Part shown: positions 1 through 7,306 of the stretch, in pieces
How positions within the stretch are numbered: the first letter of the stretch is position 1
How the letters are laid out: each line of letters starts with the position of its first letter
NCBI RefSeq assembly: GCF_013911965.1
Contig: NZ_JACESE010000015.1
Span: forward strand, 1-64,000
DNA: 64,000 nucleotides
From: Phenylobacterium sp.
Lineage (GTDB): Bacteria > Pseudomonadota > Alphaproteobacteria > Caulobacterales > Caulobacteraceae
Direction of reading: 5' to 3'
The notes under the pieces: model-generated
What the model saw: the letters and a program-made list of their open reading frames with translations, nothing else
Database searches by the model: none
What the model was told of the DNA's origin: nothing
Position numbers and translations under genes: made by a program

Positions 1-20
1 CTCAGGTCGTAGCGCGCCAT
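1..20 (-). CDS. 5' end of a gene running off the window (unknown product)
   Basis: Only the first codons are present, reading M-A-R-Y-D-L on the minus strand. The start is supported by a strong Shine-Dalgarno AAAGGAG about six bases before the ATG. It lies 67 bases downstream of the DUF4387 gene on the same strand, so it is probably the third gene of the AtuA-like operon. Six residues are too few to name a product. Confidence 0.5.
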
Positions 21-87
21 CTCAAGCTCCTTTCGGAAGCCTTGAATCAGCGTCGCCCTCAACCAGCAAGCTTTATGGGTTCAGAAC

Positions 88-396
88 CTAGTCGAGCTCG
101 ACGTCGAGCAGCCGGACGTACTGCTGGCCCCGGTGCATGTCGCGCTCCACCATGCCGCCCTGGGGTTCGGTCCGGGCGTAGGAGATCTTGACCATGTTCA
201 GGCTCTCCACCGGATAGCGCTGCACGAAGGCCGGATCGGCCCCGAACAGGCGCTCGAACAGCGGCGGCCCCAGGGCCGGGCTCTCGGCGTACTTCCGGAA
301 GTTCTCCGCCCCGTCGAAGAAGAGATCGAAGGTCACCCAGAAGGGGCCGGCGTTCTTGGACCGCACGTGGCGGCAGACGTCCTTAACCTTGGGCAT
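88..396 (-). CDS. DUF4387 family protein, AtuA-like partner
   Basis: This 102-residue protein has the features of the DUF4387 family: an N-terminal VCRHVRSKNAGPFWVT segment and a conserved NMVKISY stretch near residues 66-72. DUF4387 occurs as a separate small protein, or as the C-terminal domain, of AtuA-like (DUF1446) proteins. Here it is a separate gene whose start overlaps the end of the AtuA-like gene by 14 bases, so the two are almost certainly co-translated and act together. The biochemical role is not established. No signal peptide or membrane segment is visible. Confidence 0.85.
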   Translation of the reverse strand: MPKVKDVCRHVRSKNAGPFWVTFDLFFDGAENFRKYAESPALGPPLFERLFGADPAFVQRYPVESLNMVKISYARTEPQGGMVERDMHRGQQYVRLLDVELD

Positions 397-1780
397 GGGC
401 GCCCCCTTTCTCGGCCAGGTCGATCCAGACCGTGCGGACGAGCTCGAGCGGATCGTCCACCTCGACCACGTGGTTCAGCTTGAATTCGTAGACGGGGCCG
501 CGCGGGACCTCCGCCGGCGTGAAGGCGAAGCCGTAGCTCGGCAGCTCCTTGTCCCGCACCAGCGGGAAATGGAAGAAGTAGGCGTTGCAGGCGTTGGCGA
601 TCTGGGTCGCCAGTTCCTGGGTGTCGGCGGTGGCGATGAACAACACGCCCACCTCCCGCGGCGGCGGCGTGTCGGGCGCAGGCCGGTCGCCCGACACCGC
701 GTTCCAGCCATAGAGGCGCAGCGAGATGTGGAAGTCGCCGGCCGCCTCGCCCAGCGCGCGGCGGGCGCGCTGATAGAGGGCGTGCAGCATCTTGTCGTGG
801 AACTCGTCCAGGCGGGAGAGGATCTCCGGGTCCTGGACGCCGATCAGCATGATGGTCTGAAAGCGGCCGGCGGCGGCGCCCTCCAGCTTCATCGTGTAGG
901 GCTGCGGCTCCCATCGTGAACCTGTCACCCGCACCGTCCGCTCGTCGACGGGATCGTAGCGGGCCTCGGTGACGTCCAGAACGCCGCCCGGTTCGGTCAG
1001 CCGGAAGGGATTGCTGTTCTCGTAGAGCATGTGGGCCGAGACGCTGTGCGGGCTGCAGCGGTTGGACGGGCTGAGCGGCTCCACCTCGAATCCGTCGGCC
1101 CCGACAGAGATCAGCACCCCGGCGCCCTCGCCGGTGTTCACCGTGCACTGGGCGCCGCATTCGGCGACCTTGGCCGCGTGCCAGGAGGCGCCCACATGGG
1201 CGCCGCGCATCAGGGCGAAGGCGCCGATGACCGCGGTGTCGGTGGTGCGGCCGCCCAGGATCAGGTCGGCGCCAGCCTTCAGCGCCGCGACATAGGGCTC
1301 GGCGCCCATGGCCGCGACGATGTGGTCGCAGGCCTCGATCGTCGCGTCGTCGAGGGGACCGAGCGGGGGCAGGGGACGGATCCTGCCGGCGGCGTTTCTG
1401 GCCTTCAGCACCGCCTTGTCCTGCTCGGAATAGAGCAGGGCGATCTTCGGCTTCAGCCCCAGTTCTTCGGCGATTTCCAGGGCGATGTCGCGGGTCCAGT
1501 CGAGGTTCAGGTCGCCGCCGGCCTGGCCGCAGGTGCCGACGATGACCGGGATGCCCGCCTCGGCGCCCGCCTTCATCAGGAGCTTCAGATCGCGCTTCAC
1601 CGACCCACGGTCGTTCTTCGACTTTCCGAGCGCCAGATAGGCCGCCCCGCTGTCGGTGGAGCCGGCGTCGGTGGCGATCGCCTGCGCCCCTCTTTCGAGC
1701 CCGTAGCGGAGCTCCTCTTCCCGCACGCCAGCCCCCAGCGAGCCGACGGGCACCAGTATTCTGATTGGTCCGTCTTCCAT
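383..1780 (-). CDS. AtuA-like protein (DUF1446, acyclic terpene utilization family)
   Basis: Predicted 465-residue cytoplasmic protein with the glycine-rich motifs of the AtuA/DUF1446 family: TDAGSTDSG at residues 37-45, GTCGQAGGD at 82-90 and GGRTTDTA further on. The family is named after Pseudomonas AtuA of the citronellol pathway, but most members are linked to other acyl or carboxylate catabolic genes. Here the neighbours are a CitMHS symporter and a class II aldolase, so terpene use should not be assumed. The ATG at 1780 (MEDGPIRIL) is chosen because the family homology begins there. An in-frame start at 1924 would run through the dyad symmetry and the divergent promoter region. It probably heads an operon with the DUF4387 gene. 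Confidence 0.85.
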   Translation of the reverse strand: MEDGPIRILVPVGSLGAGVREEELRYGLERGAQAIATDAGSTDSGAAYLALGKSKNDRGSVKRDLKLLMKAGAEAGIPVIVGTCGQAGGDLNLDWTRDIALEIAEELGLKPKIALLYSEQDKAVLKARNAAGRIRPLPPLGPLDDATIEACDHIVAAMGAEPYVAALKAGADLILGGRTTDTAVIGAFALMRGAHVGASWHAAKVAECGAQCTVNTGEGAGVLISVGADGFEVEPLSPSNRCSPHSVSAHMLYENSNPFRLTEPGGVLDVTEARYDPVDERTVRVTGSRWEPQPYTMKLEGAAAGRFQTIMLIGVQDPEILSRLDEFHDKMLHALYQRARRALGEAAGDFHISLRLYGWNAVSGDRPAPDTPPPREVGVLFIATADTQELATQIANACNAYFFHFPLVRDKELPSYGFAFTPAEVPRGPVYEFKLNHVVEVDDPLELVRTVWIDLAEKGGAHAQG

Positions 1781-1834
1781 CCCTAACCCGATCGATCCGT
1801 TTTCATGCGCGCCGAGCCTTAGCGGTATCGAATT

Positions 1835-1874
1835 CACCACGTCAACAAAATGGATCCAAAATGTTGACGTGATG
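1835..1874. promoter_or_regulatory. Dyad operator between the AtuA-like gene and a TonB receptor
   Basis: A perfect 10-base inverted repeat, CACGTCAACA (1838-1847) and TGTTGACGTG (1862-1871), is separated by 14 bases. The spacer contains TGGATCCA on the same symmetry axis. The arms extend to 13 bases with one mismatch. It sits between divergent genes, 58 bases from the AtuA-like ATG and 65 from the receptor ATG. This is the expected place for a dimeric repressor or activator that controls both. No regulator gene is adjacent, so the binding protein is unknown. Confidence 0.7.
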
Positions 1875-1938
1875 CGTCCAAGGCCAGTAAGCACCCTCTC
1901 AAGGCTGCGAGCCAGACAGAACAAGAGGGGAGTGGAAC

Positions 1939-4095
1939 ATGCGGGATCATCGGACCTTGTGGGTTTGCGGGGCGGCGGCGACCGCCCTGCTGAGCGCGCA
2001 GCCGGCGGCGGCGCAGGAGGCTCAGGGGAGCCAGGCGAGCGTGCTCGAGGAGGTGGTGGTCACCGCCCAGCGGCGCAGCGAAAGCCTGCAGGACGTGCCC
2101 GTGACGGTGACCGCCTTCGGCGCCGAGCAGGTCGAGGAGGCGCGCATCCGCCAGGTGGCCGATGTGGCGGGGCTGACGCCGGGCCTGCAGTTCGACGCCT
2201 TCCCATCCTCGCAGCCCCGGGTGGCCATCCGCGGCATCGGCTCGTCCGACCGGGGCGCGGCCGGCGACCCCAGCGCCGCGGTCTTCCTCGACGAGATCTA
2301 TATCGGCCGGCCCGCAGCCGTGGCCTTCGACGCGTTCGACGTGGAGCGGATCGAGGTCCTGAAAGGACCGCAGGGCACGCTGTTCGGCCGCAACGTGGTC
2401 GGCGGGGCGATCAACATCGTCACCGCGCGCCCGCAGCTCGGGGCCTTCGACGCCGGCGCCGAGGTCACCGTCGGCAACTATGAACGGCTGGAAGGCGCGG
2501 CCATGGTCAACGCCCCCTTCGCGCAAGGCAACGCCGCCGTGCGGTTCAGCGGCGCCTGGCGCACCCACGACGGCTATGTCCGCAACACCTTCACCGGCGA
2601 CCGGATGGAGGACCAGGACACCCGCAGCGGCCGCATCTCCCTGCGGGCGGAGCCGGAGACGGACCTGCGAATCCTGGCCACCATCGACGCGACCCGCAGC
2701 CGCGAGACGGGGCCGGCCCAGCACGTGCTCGACCTGGACGAGGGCGATCCGCTGAGCGCCTTCTGGACCGTCGACCGGGACCGGGACGAGACGGCCGGCG
2801 CGTACAACGGCTATCAGGACCGCGACACCTGGGGCATGCGCCTGCAGATCGAGCGGGACCTGGCCTTCGCGACGCTGAGCTACATCGGCTCCTATCGCGA
2901 CCTGGACTATGCGGCGGCCTACGACTTCGACGGCGGCAACCCGTCCGCCAACCTGATCGACATCTCAGGCGGCAATGACGAGCAGACGTCCTTCTCCAGC
3001 CACGAACTGCGCCTGAGCGCCCTGCCGGAGAGCGAGGTCCAGTGGGTCGCCGGCGCCTATCTCTTCCAGAGCGACACCGACCGGCGCGACATCCTCGACC
3101 TGGACATCGCCGGCGATGCGGGGCGGGAGGTGTATACCCAGGCCGCCGAACTCTTAAGCTACGCCGTCTTCGCCGACGTCACCGCCCCGGTGACGGACCA
3201 GCTCTCCGCCGTGGCCGGCGTCCGCTACACCCGCGACGACAAGGACTACCGCATCGACAATCTGGAAGGCTCGGCCATCTTCCGCGCCGGCGAGCGCTTC
3301 GACGTGACGGTCGGCGACACCTATGAGGCGGTGACCTGGCGCGCGGGCCTGACCTGGCAGCCGCTCGACGACCACATGCTCTACGGCATGATCTCGCGCG
3401 GCTTTAAAAGCGGCGGCTTTCAGGACACCCCGTCCACGGCCGCGGACGCCGCCGACGGCTATGAGCCGGAATTCGCCACCCAGTACGAGCTGGGCCAGAA
3501 GAGCGTGTTCCTCGGCGGGTCGCTCATCTGGAACAACACCCTCTTCATCATGAAGTACGAGGACCTGCAGACGCGCCGGACCCTGCCCAACCTGTCGGTC
3601 GTCACCGACAACGCCGGCGAGGCGACCATCAAGGGCTACGAGACCTACCTTCGTTGGCGGCCGTTCACCGGCGCCAGCCTGGTGACCAGCTACGCCTATA
3701 CCGACGCCGCCTTCGACCAGTTCGAGCCGGAGCCGGGGCTCGACTACGCCGGCAACCGCATCTCGCGGACCCCGGAGCACAAGCTCGTGGTCTCGCCCGC
3801 CTATACGCTGGGCCTGGCCAGCGGCGCGGACCTGCGCTTCGCCGTCGACTACGCCTATGAGAGCCGGATCTTCGACGACAACTCGAACGAGCCGCCCGAA
3901 ATCCGCGACCCGACCCACTTCGTCGATGCGCGGGTGGTCTTCACCGATCCGTCCCGCCGCTGGACGCTGTCCCTGTGGGGCAAGAACCTGACGGACGAGC
4001 TCACGCGGACGCACCAGACGCTGTTCCTCGGGGCGAACTTCGGCGCCTACAACCCGCCGCGCACCTACGGCCTCAGCCTCAACTGGACCTACTGA
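1939..4095 (+). CDS. TonB-dependent receptor
   Basis: Outer-membrane active transporter of 718 residues. A signal peptide covers about residues 1-25, followed by a TonB-box-like VLEEVVVTAQRR (35-46), a plug domain with RIEVLKGPQGTLFGRN, and a beta-barrel ending in an aromatic residue (LNWTY). This is the common sphingomonad/Caulobacter type without an STN signalling domain. A Shine-Dalgarno GAGGGGAG precedes the ATG. The gene is divergent from the AtuA-like operon across a dyad operator and is followed by a CitMHS symporter and a class II aldolase. A linked role in taking up the substrate of that pathway is inferred; the ligand is unknown. Confidence 0.95.
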   Translation: MRDHRTLWVCGAAATALLSAQPAAAQEAQGSQASVLEEVVVTAQRRSESLQDVPVTVTAFGAEQVEEARIRQVADVAGLTPGLQFDAFPSSQPRVAIRGIGSSDRGAAGDPSAAVFLDEIYIGRPAAVAFDAFDVERIEVLKGPQGTLFGRNVVGGAINIVTARPQLGAFDAGAEVTVGNYERLEGAAMVNAPFAQGNAAVRFSGAWRTHDGYVRNTFTGDRMEDQDTRSGRISLRAEPETDLRILATIDATRSRETGPAQHVLDLDEGDPLSAFWTVDRDRDETAGAYNGYQDRDTWGMRLQIERDLAFATLSYIGSYRDLDYAAAYDFDGGNPSANLIDISGGNDEQTSFSSHELRLSALPESEVQWVAGAYLFQSDTDRRDILDLDIAGDAGREVYTQAAELLSYAVFADVTAPVTDQLSAVAGVRYTRDDKDYRIDNLEGSAIFRAGERFDVTVGDTYEAVTWRAGLTWQPLDDHMLYGMISRGFKSGGFQDTPSTAADAADGYEPEFATQYELGQKSVFLGGSLIWNNTLFIMKYEDLQTRRTLPNLSVVTDNAGEATIKGYETYLRWRPFTGASLVTSYAYTDAAFDQFEPEPGLDYAGNRISRTPEHKLVVSPAYTLGLASGADLRFAVDYAYESRIFDDNSNEPPEIRDPTHFVDARVVFTDPSRRWTLSLWGKNLTDELTRTHQTLFLGANFGAYNPPRTYGLSLNWTY

Positions 4096-4100
4096 TCCTG

Positions 4101-4131
4101 GCGCGCGGCGTCCTCGGCGGACGCCGCGCGC
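4101..4131 (+). terminator. Hairpin between TonB receptor and symporter
   Basis: A perfect 13-base stem, GCGCGCGGCGTCC (4101-4113) and GGACGCCGCGCGC (4119-4131), has a five-base loop. It begins six bases after the receptor stop. There is no T-tract, so it may act as an attenuator or 3'-end stabiliser within the operon and not as a full terminator. Confidence 0.6.
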
Positions 4132-4152
4132 GGTCGCGCTCGGGGGCGCCTG

Positions 4153-5451
4153 ATGAACCTTTCCCTGCTCGGGTTTTCCGCGCTCGCCGTCTTCATGGCG
4201 CTCGTGCTTACGCGGCGGCTGTCGGCGGTGGCCGCCCTGATCCTGGTGCCCATCGTCTTCGGGCTGATCGCGGGCTTCGGCTCAGGCCTGGGCGACATGA
4301 TGCTCGAGGGCGTGGTCGAGGTGGCGCCCACCGCGCTCATGCTGATCTTCGCGCTGCTCTACTTCGCCGTGATGATCGAGGCCGGGCTCTTCGAGCCGCT
4401 GGTGCGCAAGATCCTGCAGGTGACGGGCGACGATCCGGTGCGCGTGGTGGTCGGCAGCGCGGTCCTGGCCATGCTCGTCTCCCTCGACGGAGACGGGGCG
4501 ACCAGCGCCATCGTCACCATCTCGGCCATGTATCCGGTCTATCGCCGGCTGGGCCTCAACCCGCTGATCCTCGCCGTGCTCCTGGGGCTCAGCAACACGC
4601 TGATGAACTGGCTGCCCTGGGGCGGGCCGGCGGCGCGCGCCGCCCTCGCCCTGCGGGTCGACATCATGGACATCGTCGGCCCCCTCCTGCCGGCGCTCGG
4701 CCTGTCGCTGGCGGCGGTGCTGGGACTGGCCTTCTTCCTGGGACGCCTGGAGCGCCGGCGTCTGGCGCGGGACGGCGGGCCGGCGCCGGCGGAGGCCGAA
4801 GCCGCCGCGACGGTGACCGTGGCGCCGAAGGAGACCCGCAACCTCTGGCTCAACCTGCTGCTCACCCTGGGCCTGATCGGCGGGATGCTGAGCGGGATCG
4901 CGCCCCTGCCGGCCGTGGTCATGGGCGGCTTCGCCATCGCCGTGACCCTGAACTTCCCCAGGCTCTCGGAGCAGAAGGCCGCGCTCGCCGCCCACGGCGA
5001 GACGATCCTGATGATGGTCTCGCTCATTTTCGGCGCCGGCGCCTTCACCGGCATCCTCAGCGGGACCGGCATGATCGACGCCATGGCTCAGAGCCTGGTC
5101 TCCACCATCCCCGAGCCGCTGGGCCCCTACATGGGACCGATCACGGCCCTGCTGAGCATGCCGCTCCTGATGTTCATGTCCAACGACGCCTTCTACTTCG
5201 GCGTCGTGCCGGTGCTGGGCGCCACGGGTGCGGCCTATGGCGTGCCGCCGGAGGTCATCGGCCGCGCGGCGCTCATGGGCATGCCGCTGCACGCGCTCAG
5301 CCCCTTCATCGCGCCCATCTATCTGGTGGCCAGCCTGATCCGCGCCGATGTCGGCCAGTTGCAGCGCTTCGGCCTGCCCTGGGCGATCCTGCTTTCTCTC
5401 TTCGCCACCCTGGCCGCCATGGCCACCGGGGCGATCCTCATCCCGTCGTGA
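4153..5451 (+). CDS. CitMHS-family carboxylate:H+ symporter
   Basis: A 432-residue polytopic inner-membrane protein of the CitMHS (citrate-Mg2+:H+/citrate-Ca2+:H+ symporter) type, with about 11-12 hydrophobic segments in two halves. A charged, alanine-rich cytoplasmic loop lies around residues 196-225. Family-like segments include SLDGDGATSAIVT near 115-127, NTLMNWLPWGG, and MFMSNDAFYFG near 345. These proteins import metal-complexed di- or tricarboxylates. The gene lies between a TonB receptor and an aldolase and is the probable inner-membrane step for the substrate handled by this cluster. Citrate itself is not proven. Confidence 0.85.
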   Translation: MNLSLLGFSALAVFMALVLTRRLSAVAALILVPIVFGLIAGFGSGLGDMMLEGVVEVAPTALMLIFALLYFAVMIEAGLFEPLVRKILQVTGDDPVRVVVGSAVLAMLVSLDGDGATSAIVTISAMYPVYRRLGLNPLILAVLLGLSNTLMNWLPWGGPAARAALALRVDIMDIVGPLLPALGLSLAAVLGLAFFLGRLERRRLARDGGPAPAEAEAAATVTVAPKETRNLWLNLLLTLGLIGGMLSGIAPLPAVVMGGFAIAVTLNFPRLSEQKAALAAHGETILMMVSLIFGAGAFTGILSGTGMIDAMAQSLVSTIPEPLGPYMGPITALLSMPLLMFMSNDAFYFGVVPVLGATGAAYGVPPEVIGRAALMGMPLHALSPFIAPIYLVASLIRADVGQLQRFGLPWAILLSLFATLAAMATGAILIPS

Positions 5452-5488
5452 CCCCTCGACGGTCTTCCCGCGAAACAGGAGGTTCGAA

Positions 5489-6259
5489 ATGCCTGACGAT
5501 TCAGCCGCGAAGTTGACGTCCCTGAAGGGCAAGGTGAGCGCCGAGGAGTGGCAGGCGCGGGTGGATCTGGCGGCGCTTTACCGTCTGGTGGCGCTGCACG
5601 GGTGGGACGATCTGATCTACACCCACATCTCGGCGCGCATTCCGGGGCCTGAGCACCACTTCCTGATCAACCCGTACGGCATGCTGTTCGAGGAGATCAC
5701 GGCCTCGTCGCTGGTGAAGATCGACCTTGAGGGGAACATCCTCCAGGAGACGCCCTACTTCATCAATCCGGCGGGCTTCACCATCCACTCGGCGATCCAC
5801 GACGCGCGCGAGGACGCCAGGTTCGTGATGCACCTGCATTCGGACCAGGGGGTCGCGGTCGCCGCCCAGAAGGAGGGGCTGCTGCCGCTTTCGCAGCACG
5901 CCCTGATCGTGCTGCCGCGTCTGGCCTATCACGACTATGAGGGCATCGCCCTGAACCTGGACGAGCGCGAGCGGCTGGTGGCCGACATCGGCGACAAGAC
6001 GCTGATGCTGCTGCGCAATCACGGGACCCTGTCGGTGGGCGAGACCGCGGCCGACTGCTGGGTCGGCATGTTCTATCTGGAGCGGGCCTGCAAGCAGCAG
6101 GTGATGGCGCTCTCGGCCGGCCGCGACAACGTCCTCTTCGCGCCGGAAGCCTCGCAGAACGAGGTCAAGGCCCAGGTCGCCCGCGGCATCGGGGGCAAGC
6201 TCGCCTGGCCCGGATGCCTGCGACGCCTCGACCGCCAGATGCCGGGGTACGACGGGTAG
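5489..6259 (+). CDS. Class II aldolase/adducin family protein
   Basis: A 256-residue cytoplasmic protein of the class II aldolase/adducin family, which cleaves or epimerises phosphorylated or free hydroxy-sugars and hydroxy-acids using a divalent metal. The metal-binding histidines are visible as HLH (H115, H117) and RNHG (H178). The start at 5489 is fixed by AGGAGG seven bases upstream. An earlier in-frame start would overlap the symporter. It is probably co-transcribed with the CitMHS gene. Many enzymes in this group act on sugar acids or serve as decarboxylases; the exact substrate cannot be read from sequence. Confidence 0.88.
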   Translation: MPDDSAAKLTSLKGKVSAEEWQARVDLAALYRLVALHGWDDLIYTHISARIPGPEHHFLINPYGMLFEEITASSLVKIDLEGNILQETPYFINPAGFTIHSAIHDAREDARFVMHLHSDQGVAVAAQKEGLLPLSQHALIVLPRLAYHDYEGIALNLDERERLVADIGDKTLMLLRNHGTLSVGETAADCWVGMFYLERACKQQVMALSAGRDNVLFAPEASQNEVKAQVARGIGGKLAWPGCLRRLDRQMPGYDG

Positions 6260-6283
6260 GCTCGGGGCTCCAGCGCCGCGGCG

Positions 6284-7093
6284 TCAGTGTGACTGCAGAA
6301 TGGTCCAGGTTCTCGAGAAGTCGCCGGCGCGGGCGTCCACCTCGCGGACCCAGAAGTAGAGCTGGCCGACATCGCACCACATCATGCCGGCGTCGTCGTC
6401 GGAATCGACCTGCAGCAGCAGGCGCCACTCGTCGACGCCCGCGCCGGGGCGGCGGCCCTCGCGCGGCGCGACCCTTTCGCAGGTCCGCTCCATGTCGTCC
6501 CACTGAACGGGGGTGGGATACCCGCCGATCTGATGGGCTGGCGACGCTGGCGCCATCGCCTCCAACTCAGCCTCCAGCCGCCGGCACTCGGTCGAGCTCA
6601 TGTCCTTCAGGTTCAGGCCGAGCCGTTCGGGATCGTCCGGCATAGAGACGTCGAGGTCGAAACGCAGGGGCCGCTGATCGAAACGGGCGTCTTCGGGCAA
6701 ATCGTCGGGTGGGGGCGCGACCTCCGCACGTCTCGGCTCATAGATGACCACCGAACTGCCTGCCTCCTCGGCTTCCATGCCCCAGCCGCCGGTCTCGAGA
6801 TCATAGAAGAAGAGCAACTGCCCCTCAGACGGCAGCCAGTTCGGCCCGCCCGCCGCGCGCGCCTGTGCAAGATCGATCTGGGCGACCAGCGAGAGGGGGC
6901 GGCCCTGAAATCTCGGCCAGGGCGAGGCCATCTGCGGACGGCCTCCCAGCCAGGATCGCCCGCCGTCGCCCGCGCGCAAGCGAAGACAGGGGAGAGCGGC
7001 GCCCTTGAGTTTGGTCAGCACCTCCGTCGCCGAGAGCGATGCGACTTGAGGCGCGGCCCTACGCTTCCCGAACAGCCAACCGAACAGGGACAT
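6284..7093 (-). CDS. DUF1963 (YwqG-like) protein
   Basis: A 269-residue soluble protein resembling YwqG/DUF1963 proteins, with the characteristic HQIGGYPTPVQWDDME segment near residues 196-211 and a final region rich in Asp/Trp (QVDSDDDAGMMWCDVGQLYF). YwqG-like proteins have no settled function and are often linked to SMI1/KNR4-type or stress gene sets. The gene is convergent with the aldolase (24-base gap) and divergent from the next TonB receptor. It appears to stand alone. Confidence 0.8.
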   Translation of the reverse strand: MSLFGWLFGKRRAAPQVASLSATEVLTKLKGAALPCLRLRAGDGGRSWLGGRPQMASPWPRFQGRPLSLVAQIDLAQARAAGGPNWLPSEGQLLFFYDLETGGWGMEAEEAGSSVVIYEPRRAEVAPPPDDLPEDARFDQRPLRFDLDVSMPDDPERLGLNLKDMSSTECRRLEAELEAMAPASPAHQIGGYPTPVQWDDMERTCERVAPREGRRPGAGVDEWRLLLQVDSDDDAGMMWCDVGQLYFWVREVDARAGDFSRTWTILQSH

Positions 7094-7306
7094 CGGAATT
7101 CTCCTCCACGGCCAAGGTTCGCATTTTGTTCGGGCTGGTCAACTCTCCGCCACGGCCGAACGTGACGACGTCGTGAAGATTGAATGAAAACCGCCGTCAC
7201 ATTTTGAGGGCCTGTCCGGCCGCGTCGTTGAGGGCGATGGGGGCAAGGGCCGGGCGTCAGAATCCGGTCTCCCGCCGTCGCAACATCGACCCGCGGAGAA
7301 TTCGAA

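Noticed and set aside
1781-1924. N-terminal extension of the AtuA-like protein by 48 residues
   Set aside because: It would cover the dyad operator and divergent promoter, and the residues lack family similarity.
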